Source of the DNA: an uncultured Opitutia bacterium
Lineage (GTDB): Bacteria; Verrucomicrobiota; Verrucomicrobiia; Opitutales; Opitutaceae
Assembly (NCBI GenBank): GCA_903848965.1
Contig: CAINHV010000438.1
Span: 1 to 33,269 of the forward strand
Reading direction: 5' to 3'
DNA length: 33,269 bases
Positions 10,029 through 19,558 of the stretch are shown piece after piece. Every line of letters starts with the position of its first letter. Position 1 is the first letter of the stretch. The notes beneath the pieces are model-generated. The model had not been told where the DNA came from and searched no databases. It worked only from the letters and a program-made list of their open reading frames with translations. The translations under genes were made by a program, and so were the position numbers.

Positions 10029-10952
10029 ATGCTCCCAACTCAATCCGGCTCCCTCCGGTTCTTCCGCTTTGCGGGCATCCAAGTGTACGTGCACTGGTCC
10101 TGGTTCATCGTGGCCGTGCTCGAGCTTTCCACGCGCCAGGGGCACTACAGTTCGCCGGCCTGGAACATCGCGGAGTATCTGTCGCTCTTCCTCATCGTGC
10201 TGCTGCACGAGTTTGGTCACGCGTTCGCCTGTCGCCAGACCGGCGGGCAGGCGAACGAGATCGTGCTGTGGCCGCTCGGCGGCGTGGCCTATGTGAATCC
10301 GCCGCAGCGGCCGGGTGCGACCTTGTGGAGCATCGCGGCGGGACCGCTTGTCAATGTCGCGCTGGTTCCGGTGCTGTTCGGGCTTTCTTACCTGGGCCAG
10401 AATGCCGGTTGGGGCCAGACGGCGCCGGACGTGATGCGGCTCTTCTATTGGGTGAGCCGGATCAATCTCGTGCTCCTGGTGTTCAATATCCTGCCGATCT
10501 ACCCGCTCGATGGCGGACAGATGCTGCAGTCGATCCTATGGTTCTTCACGGGCCGGGCCCGCAGCCTGCAGATTTCCGCGGCGATTGGCCTCGTTGGCAG
10601 CGCGGCTCTGCTGGGGCTCGCGATCTGGTGGCAATCGATCTGGACGGGGATCATGGCCGTCTTCCTCGGCCAGCGCTGCCTGATCAGCTTTCGTCAATCC
10701 AAGGGGCTTTTCGCGCTCGGGCGGATCCCGCGGCATACCGGCTTCGCGTGTCCTTCGTGTCACGAGGCGCCGCCCGGCGGTCCGATCTGGGTCTGCCAGT
10801 CATGTCAGAACCGCTTCGACCCCTTTTCGACGCGGGCCGTGTGCCCGCATTGCCAGGCGGTGCAGGTCACGACGCCGTGTCCGCATTGTGGAGACGCGCG
10901 GCCGTTCAGCGAATGGCAGGAGACGGGCGGCCGCGTTGGTGGATTTCGGTGA
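10029..10952 (+). CDS. Site-2 protease (M50) with C-terminal double zinc ribbon
   Basis: The 307-residue integral membrane zinc metalloprotease shows HEFGH at residues 60-64 in a hydrophobic helix. The third metal ligand is D161 in NILPIYPLDGG. Both motifs define intramembrane site-2 proteases, which release membrane-bound factors. About six hydrophobic segments span residues 14-215. The tail (residues 238-290) carries eight cysteines in four CxxC pairs (C241/C244, C256/C259, C272/C275, C284/C287). That makes two zinc ribbons, expected in the cytoplasm. They may bind substrate or nucleic acid. The start at 10029 (MLPTQSG) is chosen over an ATG at 9984, because the extra 15 residues are not typical of the family. 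Its substrate is unknown and no sigma/anti-sigma pair is adjacent. Confidence 0.85.
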   Translation: MLPTQSGSLRFFRFAGIQVYVHWSWFIVAVLELSTRQGHYSSPAWNIAEYLSLFLIVLLHEFGHAFACRQTGGQANEIVLWPLGGVAYVNPPQRPGATLWSIAAGPLVNVALVPVLFGLSYLGQNAGWGQTAPDVMRLFYWVSRINLVLLVFNILPIYPLDGGQMLQSILWFFTGRARSLQISAAIGLVGSAALLGLAIWWQSIWTGIMAVFLGQRCLISFRQSKGLFALGRIPRHTGFACPSCHEAPPGGPIWVCQSCQNRFDPFSTRAVCPHCQAVQVTTPCPHCGDARPFSEWQETGGRVGGFR

Positions 10953-10972
10953 CGTGATCGGATCAAGGCCGT

Positions 10973-11193
10973 TTGACCGCGGATTGCGCGGATGACGCGG
11001 ATAACAAGCCAGCAACCCGGATGAATGCGTCACCCTCGGCGCGCTGCGCCAGCGGTGACGCATTCCTGATCGACGCGATCCCGAGCAAGCTCCGAGTTGG
11101 TAGTTCCGGCTTCAGCCGGTCCGGAACCGCCTGAAGGCGGGACTACCAACGCCCGATGCCTTTATCCGCGTCCTCCGCGCAATCCGCGGTCAA
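10973..11193. repeat. 221-bp element: 32-bp terminal inverted repeats with nested hairpin and REPIN
   Basis: The arms 10973-11004 and 11162-11193 are inverted repeats matching at 31 of 32 positions (TTGACCGCGGATTGCGCGGA at each outer end). Inside are a perfect 12-bp stem (GAATGCGTCACC at 11023-11034 with 11054-11065) and, at 11096-11150, an inverted doublet. The doublet has a GTAG head, stem CCGG and loop TTCA on the left, and a TGAA loop and CTAC head on the right. The arms are related to those at 6168-6469. No coding sequence is present. Confidence 0.85.
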
Positions 11194-11209
11194 GGGTTTG
11201 AACCGGCGC

Positions 11210-12688
11210 CTACTCGAGCTGGATTTGGTGCGCCGTCAGCGTCGCCCCGAGTTCGCGTTCGTAGTTGGCGCGGGCACGTCGCTGGTCGGCGAGAGCGCGG
11301 GCGTAGCTGTTCTGGGCGCCGGAGAGGAGCTCCTGCTGCTGGAGGACGAAGAAGGTGGTGCTCGTGCCGGCTTGGAAACGCTTCTGCTCGGCCTCGAGGG
11401 CCTGGCCCGCCAGTTCGAAGGCTGTGCGGGTCGCGGCGACGCGCTGCTTCGTGGTTTCGATCTGGCCCGCGGCGCTGGTGACGCTGAGCGCGATGTCCTG
11501 CTCGAAGCGGACGAGGTCTGCCTCCGAGCGACGGAGCGCAAGTTGCGCGGCGCGGGCGCGGCCCCGACCGTCCGCGAACGTGAGCGGCACGCGGACGACA
11601 AACCCGGCGGTATACGAACGGGCATCCCGGTCACGCACCTCGGCGCGGGCGACCGAGAATTTCGGATCCTGCCCGCTATAGCCGTAGCTGCCCACGAAAT
11701 CGAGGCGGGGCAGGAGCTGGTTCCTCGCGGCCGCGTAGCTCGCGCGATCGATCGTGAGACCGAGGCGAGCCGCCTGGTAATCCGGGCGCAGGTCGTAGGC
11801 CTTCTTCACGTCGCTGGCCGCGTCAACCGTGACTTCCGGCGCCGGTGCCAGATCGGCGATCACGAGATCGGGCCCGGTGGTCTTGAACGCCGGGTCGCCG
11901 GTCAGGAGTCGGAGCTGGTTCTCGACGTCGCGCACACTGCGTTCGGCAAACAGGATCGCCTCCTCGCGCGTGGCAAGCCGGGCGCGAGCCTGGGTGACGT
12001 CGGCATCGGAGAGGGCGCCGATGCGGTTCTTGGTTTCGTTGTCGCGGACGAGCTGGGCGGTGAGATCGCGGAAGACGCGGGCGATGTGCAGGGTGTCGCG
12101 CGCCTGCTGGAGATTGTTGAAGGCGAAGATCACGTCCGTGATCGTGTCGATCACGGTCTGGCGATGCTGCCACTCCGAGATGCCGCGGTTCGCGCGGGCA
12201 ATGCGGAGGCTGGCGAGGTTCGCGCCGAAACCGAAGCCGCGGAGCAGCGGCTGCGTGAACGAGACGCCGCCGAACGTCACATAGTTGTCGGCGAAGCTGT
12301 TGAACGTGCCGCGCTGGTTCTGCGCGCTGCCGCCGAGGCTGTAGGCGAGACCCCACGGCATCAGGCCGTCGAGGGAAAGGCTGTAGTCGTCGGTCGTCGC
12401 GTGTGAACGGGGCGCCAGCGGCGTGAGGGCGATAGACTCGTCCTTGCCCTGCGTCCGGCGGAACGTCAGCGCGGGATCGAAGGAGCCGTAGGCCGTCAGG
12501 ACATTCGCCCGGGCGATCTGCGGGGAAAAGGCGCTGACCTTCAGCCGCTGGTTGTTTTGCAGCGCGAGCCGAATCGCATCATCGAGTGTCAGCGGTGCGG
12601 CCGCCAGCGGACCGACACCCAGCAGTGCCACGGCGATAAGAGCGCCAGCGAACAAGCGGGGGGCGAAGGAACAAGAAGGGATGCGCAT
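11210..12688 (-). CDS. TolC-family outer-membrane efflux channel
   Basis: The 492-residue protein has a signal peptide (hydrophobic core LFAGALIAVALLGVGPLAAA), then the TolC opening LTLDDAIRLALQNNQRLKVS. The rest shows the duplicated helical pattern of the family, with long alanine/arginine-rich coiled-coil helices (for example ARARLATREEAILFAERSVRD). TolC trimers form the outer-membrane duct for MacAB-, RND- and ABC-type exporters. The gene stands alone here, but a good sigma54 promoter precedes it and a MacAB-like exporter with its NtrC-type regulator lies on the same strand from 15412. This is its likely partner. The start at 12688 follows a GTG at 12691 in the same frame. Length is typical. 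Confidence 0.9.
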   Translation of the reverse strand: MRIPSCSFAPRLFAGALIAVALLGVGPLAAAPLTLDDAIRLALQNNQRLKVSAFSPQIARANVLTAYGSFDPALTFRRTQGKDESIALTPLAPRSHATTDDYSLSLDGLMPWGLAYSLGGSAQNQRGTFNSFADNYVTFGGVSFTQPLLRGFGFGANLASLRIARANRGISEWQHRQTVIDTITDVIFAFNNLQQARDTLHIARVFRDLTAQLVRDNETKNRIGALSDADVTQARARLATREEAILFAERSVRDVENQLRLLTGDPAFKTTGPDLVIADLAPAPEVTVDAASDVKKAYDLRPDYQAARLGLTIDRASYAAARNQLLPRLDFVGSYGYSGQDPKFSVARAEVRDRDARSYTAGFVVRVPLTFADGRGRARAAQLALRRSEADLVRFEQDIALSVTSAAGQIETTKQRVAATRTAFELAGQALEAEQKRFQAGTSTTFFVLQQQELLSGAQNSYARALADQRRARANYERELGATLTAHQIQLE

Positions 12689-12721
12689 CACGACAAAATC
12701 GAAAATCGAGAATCCAACATA

Positions 12722-12736
12722 GCAACGTGTGTGCCG
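12722..12736 (-). promoter_or_regulatory. Candidate sigma54 (-24/-12) promoter of the tolC-like gene
   Basis: The minus strand reads CGGCACACACGTTGC. It has GG and GC separated by exactly 10 bases, the conserved CAC after GG, TTGC at -12 and a T after it. The known consensus is TGGCACG-N4-TTGCW. The predicted transcript start is near 12710, about 22 bases before the ATG. An NtrC-type activator is encoded at 23106-24473. Confidence 0.65.
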
Positions 12737-12844
12737 CAGGTGGCCAAGAGGTGTAAGCGACTGAAAGACAGCGACTAGAAATTTAGCGGCGCAACGTCAT
12801 ACCGTCCGCCGGCCACCGCGCGGCTCGTTTGTGGAATGGGACTT

Positions 12845-12858
12845 TCCCAAAAACGGGA
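12845..12858. promoter_or_regulatory. Candidate activator site TCCC-N6-GGGA upstream of tolC-like gene
   Basis: TCCCAAAAACGGGA is centred about 140 bases upstream of the predicted sigma54 start. The same TCCCA-N5-GGGA pattern occurs upstream of the adaptor gene at 20943-20956. A preceding GGGAC is present in both. Enhancer distance is plausible for an NtrC-type protein, but the motif is short. The rest of the 12737-12950 gap shows nothing else except a direct repeat of AGCGACT at 12756 and 12770. Confidence 0.35.
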
Positions 12859-12950
12859 CTTTTCGGGGAGGGGCCTGCGCGTGAGCGCCTGGCCGATGGC
12901 ATCCCAAACCGGAGGTAGGGCGCAGCAAGGCCGAGCATCTACGATTGGTA

Positions 12951-13028
12951 AGTGGCAAGGGTCTCCAGACCCGTGCGCACGGATCCGAGATCCGGTCGGT
13001 TCGCATGGGTCGGGAGACCCATGTCACT
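12951..13028. repeat. 78-nt two-hairpin repeat, copy 2 (GTGG head)
   Basis: AGTGGCAAGGGTCTCC opens the element and GGGAGACCCATGTCACT closes it. It has the same length and orientation as 8943-9020. The hairpin stems are GGGTCT-CC-AGACCC on the left and CATGGGT...ACCCATG on the right. The central 25 bases differ from copy 1. Confidence 0.85.
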
Positions 13029-13072
13029 GCAGTAGCGCCACGGTCGGACTCACCCAGTGCCAGCTGCCTTAA

Positions 13073-14179
13073 CTACGGCTTCGCTCCCGCACCGGCAGGC
13101 GGCGGTGGCACGGTCGTCAGGGCGATGCGGAAGGTGACCCATTGGTTCGCCGTGTTGCCGTGGTAGTCCCAGCGATTCGTGCTCATCAGGCCGTGCGCGC
13201 CGGTTGAGTTCCAGGTCGCACCCCGCATCTCATGATGCGGCAGGATAACCTCCGGGGAATTGGCCGAGGCCGGACCCTGCGGATCGACCTGGTCCTCGGC
13301 CGAATAACGGCCACGCCAGTCGTAGACCCAGCTCCAGCCGTTCCCGATCATGTCGTAGAGTCCGAACATGTTCGGCTTCTTCGTGCCGACCGGATTGGGC
13401 ACGCCGCCGCTGTTGGCGAGCATGACAGAAAACTCTTCGGGTCCCGGCTCACCTTCCTGGTAACCCGCCTTCGCCGCCCGCTCGCGGGCCGGGGCGAGGG
13501 TCACGCCTTTCTGGCGATAGGCGTCCACCTGCTTCGTGCGATCCTCGGCGGACATCTTGTCCTCCAGTTCGATGATTTCCTTCCAATAGCCCGGGTCCGC
13601 CACGCGGTTGCCCCGCGCGCAATACTCCCACTGCGCTTCAGTGGGCAGCCGGTAAATGTATCCTTCCGGCAGCCGGCCGGCCGTCTGCTCCCGCTCGGTC
13701 AGCCACGTGCAAAACTGCATCGCATCATCCCAACTGATACCGAACACCGGATGCTGGTCCGTCTGGCGGTAGTTGGCGATCCCGGGGGCCCGCCAGCTTA
13801 GGCCCTTTTTCCGCGGCTGGGCCTTGTTGGTGTAGATGCCCTTGTTGCCGAGTTCGGCCTCGGTGATGTAGCCGGTGGCCTCGACGAAATGGCGGAACTG
13901 GCCGACGGTGACGGTCGTCGCGCCCATCCAAAAATCCCGCGAGAAGGTGACTTTGTGCTCCGGCTTTTCGTCCCGCGAACTCCCGATGAAATCCTCCGTG
14001 TGACCCATTCTGAAGGATCCCTTCGGAATCTTCACCAGCGTGAGATTGATGCCCGGGACGGTCATCTGCTCGGGCGTTTTCGCCAGCGGCTCCGCGGCGT
14101 GAAGTCCCACGCCGACGGACGCGAAACAGGCCGCCGCCAGAACCGCCGGCACGAGGGAAACGAAAGCAGGGGCACGCAT
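13073..14179 (-). CDS. Exported SUMF1/FGE-domain protein lacking the FGE cysteines
   Basis: The 368-residue protein has a signal peptide (hydrophobic core about residues 7-28, ending LHAAEP). It then has a SUMF1-type fold: LVKIPKGSFRMG, HPVFGISWDDAMQFCTWL, YRLPTEAQWEYCARG, FGLYDMIGNGWSWVYDW and MRGATWNS. True formylglycine-generating enzymes bind copper with two cysteines near the C-terminus, in the segment after RGGS. Here that segment (GAHGLMSTNRWDYHG) has none, so it is unlikely to make formylglycine. Many exported SUMF1-domain proteins are ligand-binding or of unknown function. An insertion of about 50 residues after the ARG motif (EIIELEDKMSAEDRTKQV) is unusual. The start at 14179 gives the signal peptide. 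No sulfatase gene is nearby. Confidence 0.8.
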   Translation of the reverse strand: MRAPAFVSLVPAVLAAACFASVGVGLHAAEPLAKTPEQMTVPGINLTLVKIPKGSFRMGHTEDFIGSSRDEKPEHKVTFSRDFWMGATTVTVGQFRHFVEATGYITEAELGNKGIYTNKAQPRKKGLSWRAPGIANYRQTDQHPVFGISWDDAMQFCTWLTEREQTAGRLPEGYIYRLPTEAQWEYCARGNRVADPGYWKEIIELEDKMSAEDRTKQVDAYRQKGVTLAPARERAAKAGYQEGEPGPEEFSVMLANSGGVPNPVGTKKPNMFGLYDMIGNGWSWVYDWRGRYSAEDQVDPQGPASANSPEVILPHHEMRGATWNSTGAHGLMSTNRWDYHGNTANQWVTFRIALTTVPPPPAGAGAKP

Positions 14180-14296
14180 GGTGGGGTGAGGTCCTTCTGC
14201 CGCGCGGGCGAAATTCCCACAAGGCGGAAACCGCGCCCGGGCGGAGCGGCCCTTTCACTCGGGCCGGGAAGGCGGCCCGCCGGCTCAACCCGACGT

Positions 14297-14313
14297 GTAA
14301 CGTAATACGTTAC
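14297..14313. promoter_or_regulatory. 17-bp palindrome GTAACGTAATACGTTAC, copy 1
   Basis: Perfect 8-bp arms surround one central base. An identical 17-mer lies at 14387-14403, exactly 90 bp away. On the minus strand this copy overlaps a GGAGG-preceded ATG (14316-14318) that would open a peptide starting MVTYYVTRR. It is 118 bp upstream of the SUMF1-domain gene. It looks like a dimeric repressor operator; the binding protein is unknown. Confidence 0.6.
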
Positions 14314-14386
14314 CATCAACGTCCTCCCGTGGCCCGTCGGGCGTCGTGGTACCCTGAGCGGGTGGGGGCGCCGCCGGGGTGGGTTT

Positions 14387-14403
14387 GTAACGTAATACGT
14401 TAC
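14387..14403. promoter_or_regulatory. 17-bp palindrome GTAACGTAATACGTTAC, copy 2
   Basis: Identical to 14297-14313. Two identical operators 90 bp apart fit repression by looping or autoregulation. No regulator gene flanks them in this window. The DNA from 14404 to 14590 shows no gene and no other clear structure. Confidence 0.6.
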
Positions 14404-14596
14404 GCGTTGATCGGGGCACGGGGAGATTAGGTTTCTCTCAGCCGGAATCGTGCAATGGCCGTGAAGCCGGGTTCCTTGGCGATCTGGCGGAAGGCGGATC
14501 TTAAGTCCGAAAGTATGAAGAGGGCGGAGGGTCGGACGTTGCTAATGCCAAGGGGCGAGTGGCCGAATACAGCTCTTTGCTCCAGCGCCGCCGAGC

Positions 14597-14698
14597 CACA
14601 CCCCATGCCCTGCGGGCACCCGTCTCCAAGAGGGGATCGGCGCGAGTGGCTTCCGAAGGTCCCCTCTCGAGAGGGGTGGCGCGCAGCGCCGGGGTGTG
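14597..14698. repeat. 102-bp element with about 40-bp imperfect inverted ends
   Basis: The left arm (14597-14636, starting CACACCCC) and the right arm (14660-14698, ending GGGGTGTG) are imperfect inverted repeats. Each has its own GC-rich palindromes, including a perfect 16-bp palindrome CCCCTCTCGAGAGGGG at 14661-14676. The layout is again that of an inverted doublet with a short spacer. Confidence 0.7.
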
Positions 14699-14735
14699 CT
14701 GCCTCAGAATGAGTAACCCGACGTCACGGCACAGA

Positions 14736-14763
14736 CCCACTCGCTCACGCTCGCAGCCACGGA
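14736..14763. repeat. Dispersed repeat CCACTCGCTCACGCTCGCAG, copy 2
   Basis: The core sequence is identical to 9928-9963 and 21537-21572, but this copy lacks the CCAGGCCG prefix. It lies 50 bases from the stop of the YciI-like gene. Confidence 0.7.
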
Positions 14764-14814
14764 AAGGCACCGGCCTCCCAACTTCCAATGCGCATGGCAC
14801 GGCGAACGTCTCGT

Positions 14815-15204
14815 TCATTTCGCTCTCAACGCGACCGCGTACGGATGCAGCGTCGCGGTCATGACTTTCTCCGCGACCGCGGGATCGCCTTCCATGAAGG
14901 CGCGGGCGGCGGGCTCGTCGTCGGCCTCGAAGATCACGAGGCCCATCGTCTGGTCGCCGGACTCGGTCGTGCGGCCCGCGAGAATCACCTGGCCCGTGGC
15001 GGTCGCGGCCTTGAGTCGCTCGAAATGACGTCCCACCGCGGCCTGATCGGCGGGCGTCCACGCCTTGTCGTCATGCAGCCGCGGCACGAGCCGGAGCACA
15101 TAGAGGAACTGCTTCTTCGGGGCCGGCGTCGCCGCGCCATCCGCCGCGTGCAGCGGTGAGAGCGACGCCAATGACACTACGAGGGCAAGGAGCAGTCGGA
15201 TCAT
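14815..15204 (-). CDS. Exported YciI-like protein
   Basis: The 129-residue protein starts with a signal peptide (MIRLLLALVVSLASLSPLHA). It is followed by a single YciI-like alpha/beta domain of ferredoxin-like fold (about residues 32-127): FLYVLRLVPRLHDD, VGRHFERLKAATATGQVILAGRT, MGLVIFEADDEPAARAFMEGDPAV. YciI proteins form dimers with a small pocket lined by a His and an Asp. Here H and D occur in RLHDD and EGDPAV. No enzymatic activity is established for most. Export from the cytoplasm is less common. The start at 15204 is chosen because it gives the signal peptide; the upstream part of the open frame reads through the repeat at 15231-15308. The neighbours are not obviously related. Confidence 0.75.
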   Translation of the reverse strand: MIRLLLALVVSLASLSPLHAADGAATPAPKKQFLYVLRLVPRLHDDKAWTPADQAAVGRHFERLKAATATGQVILAGRTTESGDQTMGLVIFEADDEPAARAFMEGDPAVAEKVMTATLHPYAVALRAK

Positions 15205-15230
15205 AAGACTTGGATTCCGAAGCTGGCTTC

Positions 15231-15308
15231 GTAGCCCGTTGCGTGAGCAGCGGGACGACTTCCTGCAAAGCGTTCGAGAAGTCCCTGTCCTCACGGACAG
15301 GGCCACGA
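15231..15308. repeat. REPIN-like doublet with GTGA/TCAC loops, copy 1
   Basis: The left hairpin is GTAG-CCCGTTGC-GTGA-GCAGCGGG (15231-15254) and the right hairpin is CCCTGTCC-TCAC-GGACAGGG (15283-15302), closed by CCAC. Reverse-complemented, the doublet at 24655-24730 has the same order, loops and spacing, with paired changes in both stems. Confidence 0.85.
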
Positions 15309-15370
15309 CGAACCGCTTGGCTTCGGGAGTTAGGTAAGAGGTGAGATCTTGGAGCGGGGTATTCAGGGTC

Positions 15371-15405
15371 TTCCAAATTCGGCATTCGCCACCCGGCAAT
15401 TGGCA
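15371..15405. repeat. ATTCGGCATTCGCCACCCGGC repeat next to permease stop
   Basis: The unit TTCCAAATTCGGCATTCGCC, continuing ACCCGGCAATTGG, ends 6 bases before the permease stop codon at 15412. It matches 18660-18691, which also abuts a stop codon, and 6644-6680 in the other orientation. Confidence 0.65.
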
Positions 15406-15411
15406 GTCCCA

Positions 15412-17946
<2,535 letters not shown>

Positions 17947-18289
17947 GGGGGGATGAGAGCTGAGAGCTGAATCGCAGGCGGGGTATTGCAGGGTCAGTGC
18001 CAGCGCGCCGGCCTCGGTGCTAGCGATTGGGCGTCAGCCGTTTAAAATCCCCGCCAAGATCGGCGCGTCACCGGCCGCACCGAAAGTGAAACGAAGTCGT
18101 CCCATGAATGGGACGAGCGGGTGAGTTGAGGGTTGAGAGCTGAGAGAGTGGACAAGAAGGAGATCCCGAATGGTGGGCGTCCGCCTGAAGGCGGAACTAC
18201 GAACGGCCTCGGTGGACCTCGGCCCTCCACTGCTGCACTCCAAACTCCGAACTCCGAACTCAGAACCCAGAACCCAGAACTCCAAACCC
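17947..18289. repeat. Intergenic repeat mosaic between the two permease genes
   Basis: No gene is seen in these 343 bases. GAGAGCTGAGAGCTGA-type repeats lie at 17952-17968 and 18133-18148. A single CCGCCTGAAGGCGG hairpin with a CTAC head is at 18181-18200, the REP unit found doubled at 11100-11146. It is joined to a GGCCTCGGTGGACCTCGGCC unit at 18205-18228. A tandem array of CTCCGAA/CAGAACC units fills 18237-18289 and ends at the stop of the mini-permease. Confidence 0.65.
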
Positions 18290-18290
18290 A

Positions 18291-18548
18291 TCACTCCGTC
18301 CGCAGCGCGGTGAGCGGACTGATCCGTGTCGCGCGGCGGGCGGGGAGCCAGCAGGCAAAAAGCGTGGCGGCGGCGAGCACGAGAGGCGCGACCGTGAACG
18401 CGATCGGATCGAGCGCACCGACTTGGTAGAGGAGACTGCTGACAATGCGGCCCGTCCCGATGCCGAGGGCGAGTATGCCAATCGCCGCGGCGGTGAAGCC
18501 GGGGCTCTTCGCGAGCATGCGCAGCGCGAACCTGAGGTCGTTCATCAT
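18291..18548 (-). pseudogene. 85-residue mini-permease: ADOP N-terminus fused in frame to its C-terminus
   Basis: The first 31 residues (MMNDLRFALRMLAKSPGFTA, then AAIGILALGIG) are the standard N-terminus and first membrane helix of a MacB-type ADOP permease. The last 50 (SSLLYQVGALDPIAFTVAPL, then ACWLPARRATRISPLTALRTE) are its standard C-terminus with the last helix. The roughly 700 residues normally between them are missing, yet the frame is intact. The gene sits in the exporter operon between the ATPase and the full permease, where a second full permease would be expected. Repeats begin 3 bases upstream of the ATG and 1 base after the stop. It is most likely a deletion remnant. A two-helix accessory subunit of the exporter is possible, since frame and start are kept. 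Confidence 0.75.
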
Positions 18549-18550
18549 GG

Positions 18551-18691
18551 AAATGCCGAATTTCGAATTCCGAGTGCCGAATTCGGATGGCCGAGTTCGG
18601 GGGAGTGCGGACGGCGAAGAGAGAGGGGGTGCCGAGTCGGGAAGGGATAGATGGGCAGAGTCCGAAATTCGGCATTCGGCACCCGGCATTC
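18551..18691. repeat. GCCGAATTTCGAATTCCG / CCGAAATTCGGCATTCGG inverted repeats
   Basis: Left unit 18551-18600 (GCCGAATTTCGAATTCCGAG and GTGCCGAATTCGGATGGCCG) and right unit 18660-18691 (CCGAAATTCGGCATTCGGCA, CCCGGCATTCC) are inverted relatives. They fill the gap between the ATPase stop (18693) and the mini-permease start (18548). They are of the same family as 15371-15405 and 6644-6680. Confidence 0.7.
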
Positions 18692-18692
18692 C

Positions 18693-19394
<702 letters not shown>

Positions 19395-19433
19395 GGGTGG
19401 AGGAGGTTGGACCTGGGGTGGAGAAACGGAAGA

Positions 19434-19505
19434 TTAGCGATCGTCGGCGGTGTCGGTGGCGACGAAGGCAACGAGCAGGGCGAGGATGACGGAGATGGCG
19501 ACCAT
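19434..19505 (-). CDS. Possible 23-residue single-helix membrane peptide
   Basis: The frame MVAISVILALLVAFVATDTADDR lies between the adaptor stop and the ATPase start, 39 bases before the ATPase ATG. (The peptide is split here only by its length: a hydrophobic helix at residues 2-16 and an acidic tail.) No clear Shine-Dalgarno sequence precedes it. It has the look of a small membrane subunit or a translational-coupling leader, but chance is not excluded in GC-rich DNA. Confidence 0.2.
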   Translation of the reverse strand: MVAISVILALLVAFVATDTADDR

Positions 19506-19558
19506 GGCGGATATCGGTCTAACACGCGGGGCCGGAAAAAAGTTACAGGCAGGGAGAC

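Noticed and set aside
13073-14179. A formylglycine-generating enzyme
   Set aside because: The fold motifs are present but the two cysteines needed for oxygen-dependent FGE are missing and no sulfatase is nearby.
14455-14712. A plus-strand 85-codon frame next to the 17-bp palindromes
   Set aside because: It reads through the CACACCCC repeat and has no recognisable domain.
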